Source: Acinetobacter sp. MB5 (GTDB lineage Bacteria > Pseudomonadota > Gammaproteobacteria > Pseudomonadales > Moraxellaceae). Taken from it: 40,017 bases of DNA. The notes beneath the pieces are model-generated. The model did no database searches and was not told where the DNA came from. It was given only the letters and a program-made list of their open reading frames with translations. This document shows positions 39,342 to 40,017 of the stretch, in pieces. A program made the translations under genes and the position numbers. The DNA lies in assembly GCF_003261585.1 (NCBI RefSeq), contig NZ_POVU01000021.1:1-40017 (forward strand), written 5' to 3'. The stretch's first letter is position 1. Each line of letters begins with the position of its first letter.

Positions 39342-40017
39342 CCAAAGCATTATTTGGAATGATTGCCTTAAAAGTTGTGGGTGTATCTCCATCATTCGAG
39401 ATGTGACCATAAAAGTTTTGTGTGCTTGTTTGACAGTATAGATCAAAGCTTGGACTCATCATCACATCTTGTTGACTGTGCTTTTTAAAAATTAGTGCCA
39501 TCTGTGCTGTGTAGTAATTCACCCAATCCAGTGGGTGATTAAATTCCGCATAGTCTTTGAGGTTGTTATATAAGGATTGAATCTCTAACAGGATGGGTTC
39601 TATATTTAGATCGACCAACCAAATATTGATGTCCATCGCTTCAAATGGAATTAAGCTGTATGGTTCAGATGGATCAAAGCGTTCAACCTTATACAACTTT
39701 ACCCCTTGTTCTGTATTACTCGAACATAAGAGCTTTGTTTGTTGAATTTGTGGGTAGTGTGTGCTGACCTCGAGTTCTCGTAATTGCCTCGAAATGTTGA
39801 GGCATTGTGGTAAATGGCTAACGTCTGAATGTCCAAATTTCTTAAATATTTCAACCGCTCGTGAAATCACATGATATTCGCCAGTCCCTGAAATAATGCC
39901 TTTTTTCCATTTATGGAGTTTTAAGATGGGATCGCTAGAAAGTTCGATGGATAGGTCTTCTTGTTGAATTGCTTTTTTTGTATCTGCTGCCACAATGATG
40001 CTATCATGCAGCTGAAT
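39331..40017 (-). CDS. Proteasome/HslV-like Ntn-hydrolase-type protein (runs off the window; start at 104)
   Basis: Full product is 234 residues when joined to 104-1. Features shared with HslV and proteasome beta subunits: Thr at position 1 after Met removal, Asp17 in VAAD, a Lys at 38 in PILKLHKWKKGIISGTGEYH where the family has a KI..KI..... GSG pattern, then helix VISRAVEIFKKFG. The later half (NHPLDWVNYYTAQMALIFKK and the C-terminus) is not diagnostic. Total length is near the family's. Whether it is a peptidase or a degenerate relative is unknown. Its end lies in the pdif-like site. Confidence 0.62.
   Translation of the reverse strand: MQLHDSIIVAADTKKAIQQEDLSIELSSDPILKLHKWKKGIISGTGEYHVISRAVEIFKKFGHSDVSHLPQCLNISRQLRELEVSTHYPQIQQTKLLCSSNTEQGVKLYKVERFDPSEPYSLIPFEAMDINIWLVDLNIEPILLEIQSLYNNLKDYAEFNHPLDWVNYYTAQMALIFKKHSQQDVMMSPSFDLYCQTSTQNFYGHISNDGDTPTTFKAIIPNNALDLT
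39932..40017. repeat. Terminal direct repeat, right copy (circular overlap)
   Basis: Identical to 1-86; marks the point where the circular sequence closes. Confidence 0.93.

Noticed and set aside
1..40017. tRNA genes, rRNA genes or insertion sequences
   Set aside because: No cloverleaf, transposase or terminal inverted repeat with target duplication was recognised on either strand.

Overview
The window is one complete circular molecule. Bases 1-86 recur exactly at 39932-40017, and a gene reads through the join, so the unit is about 39,931 bp. Base composition, protein resemblance, plasmid replication genes, a pdif-like XerC/XerD site and T6SS-type cargo all suggest Acinetobacter or a close relative. 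The element is a P2-like tailed phage that lives as a plasmid (a phage-plasmid). It has a full P2-type head and contractile-tail gene set, but I find no integrase and no P2 gpA-type replication gene. Instead it carries a Rep_3 initiator with iterons, a ParF/ParG-type partition locus and a serine resolvase.

Layout. 1-3.3 kb: cargo resembling a type VI secretion effector cassette (VgrG C-terminal stub, LysM effector, Sel1-repeat lipoprotein) plus a convergent membrane protein. 3.3-21.6 kb, minus strand: late morphogenesis genes, in transcription order O N M L X, lysis genes, R S V W J I, two tail-fibre-type genes, fibre assembly, FI FII E/E' T U D. 21.7-24.6 kb, plus strand: terminase P and portal Q. 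24.6-26.8 kb: accessory TPR/HEPN pair and a HicAB toxin-antitoxin system. 26.8-29.2 kb: a possible cos region, an early operon cro-rep-ogr on the minus strand, and the divergent repressor cI. 29.3-34.4 kb: cargo, including a CI-operator-linked lipoprotein gene, a Lamassu/ABC-3C-like nuclease and ATPase pair, and an AT-rich orphan. 34.6-37.4 kb: partition, repB and oriV. 37.4-40.0 kb: resolvase, Com, Dam methylase, a probable Csr/Rsm-type small RNA, the pdif-like site and a proteasome/HslV-like gene that crosses the numbering origin.

How it fits together. CI and Cro act on GTTT-N8-AAAC operators and choose between the plasmid state and lytic growth. The lytic operon makes an O-like replication protein and Ogr, the late-gene activator. 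In the plasmid state RepB, ParF/ParG, the resolvase and the toxin-antitoxin modules keep the molecule in the population.

Most notable signals: (1) a small RNA after dam with six AGGA motifs, several in hairpin loops, preceded by a near-consensus GacA box, so it looks like a phage-plasmid-borne sponge for CsrA/RsmA; (2) ParG-type ACTC boxes at strict 8-bp phase in four clusters, one of which forms the leader of the major capsid gene some 14 kb from parFG; (3) a C-terminal domain shared by the phage replication protein and the plasmid RepB; (4) a Lamassu-like operon that appears to have lost its middle gene and the start of its ATPase by deletion. Functions are read from sequence by eye; no database search was run.
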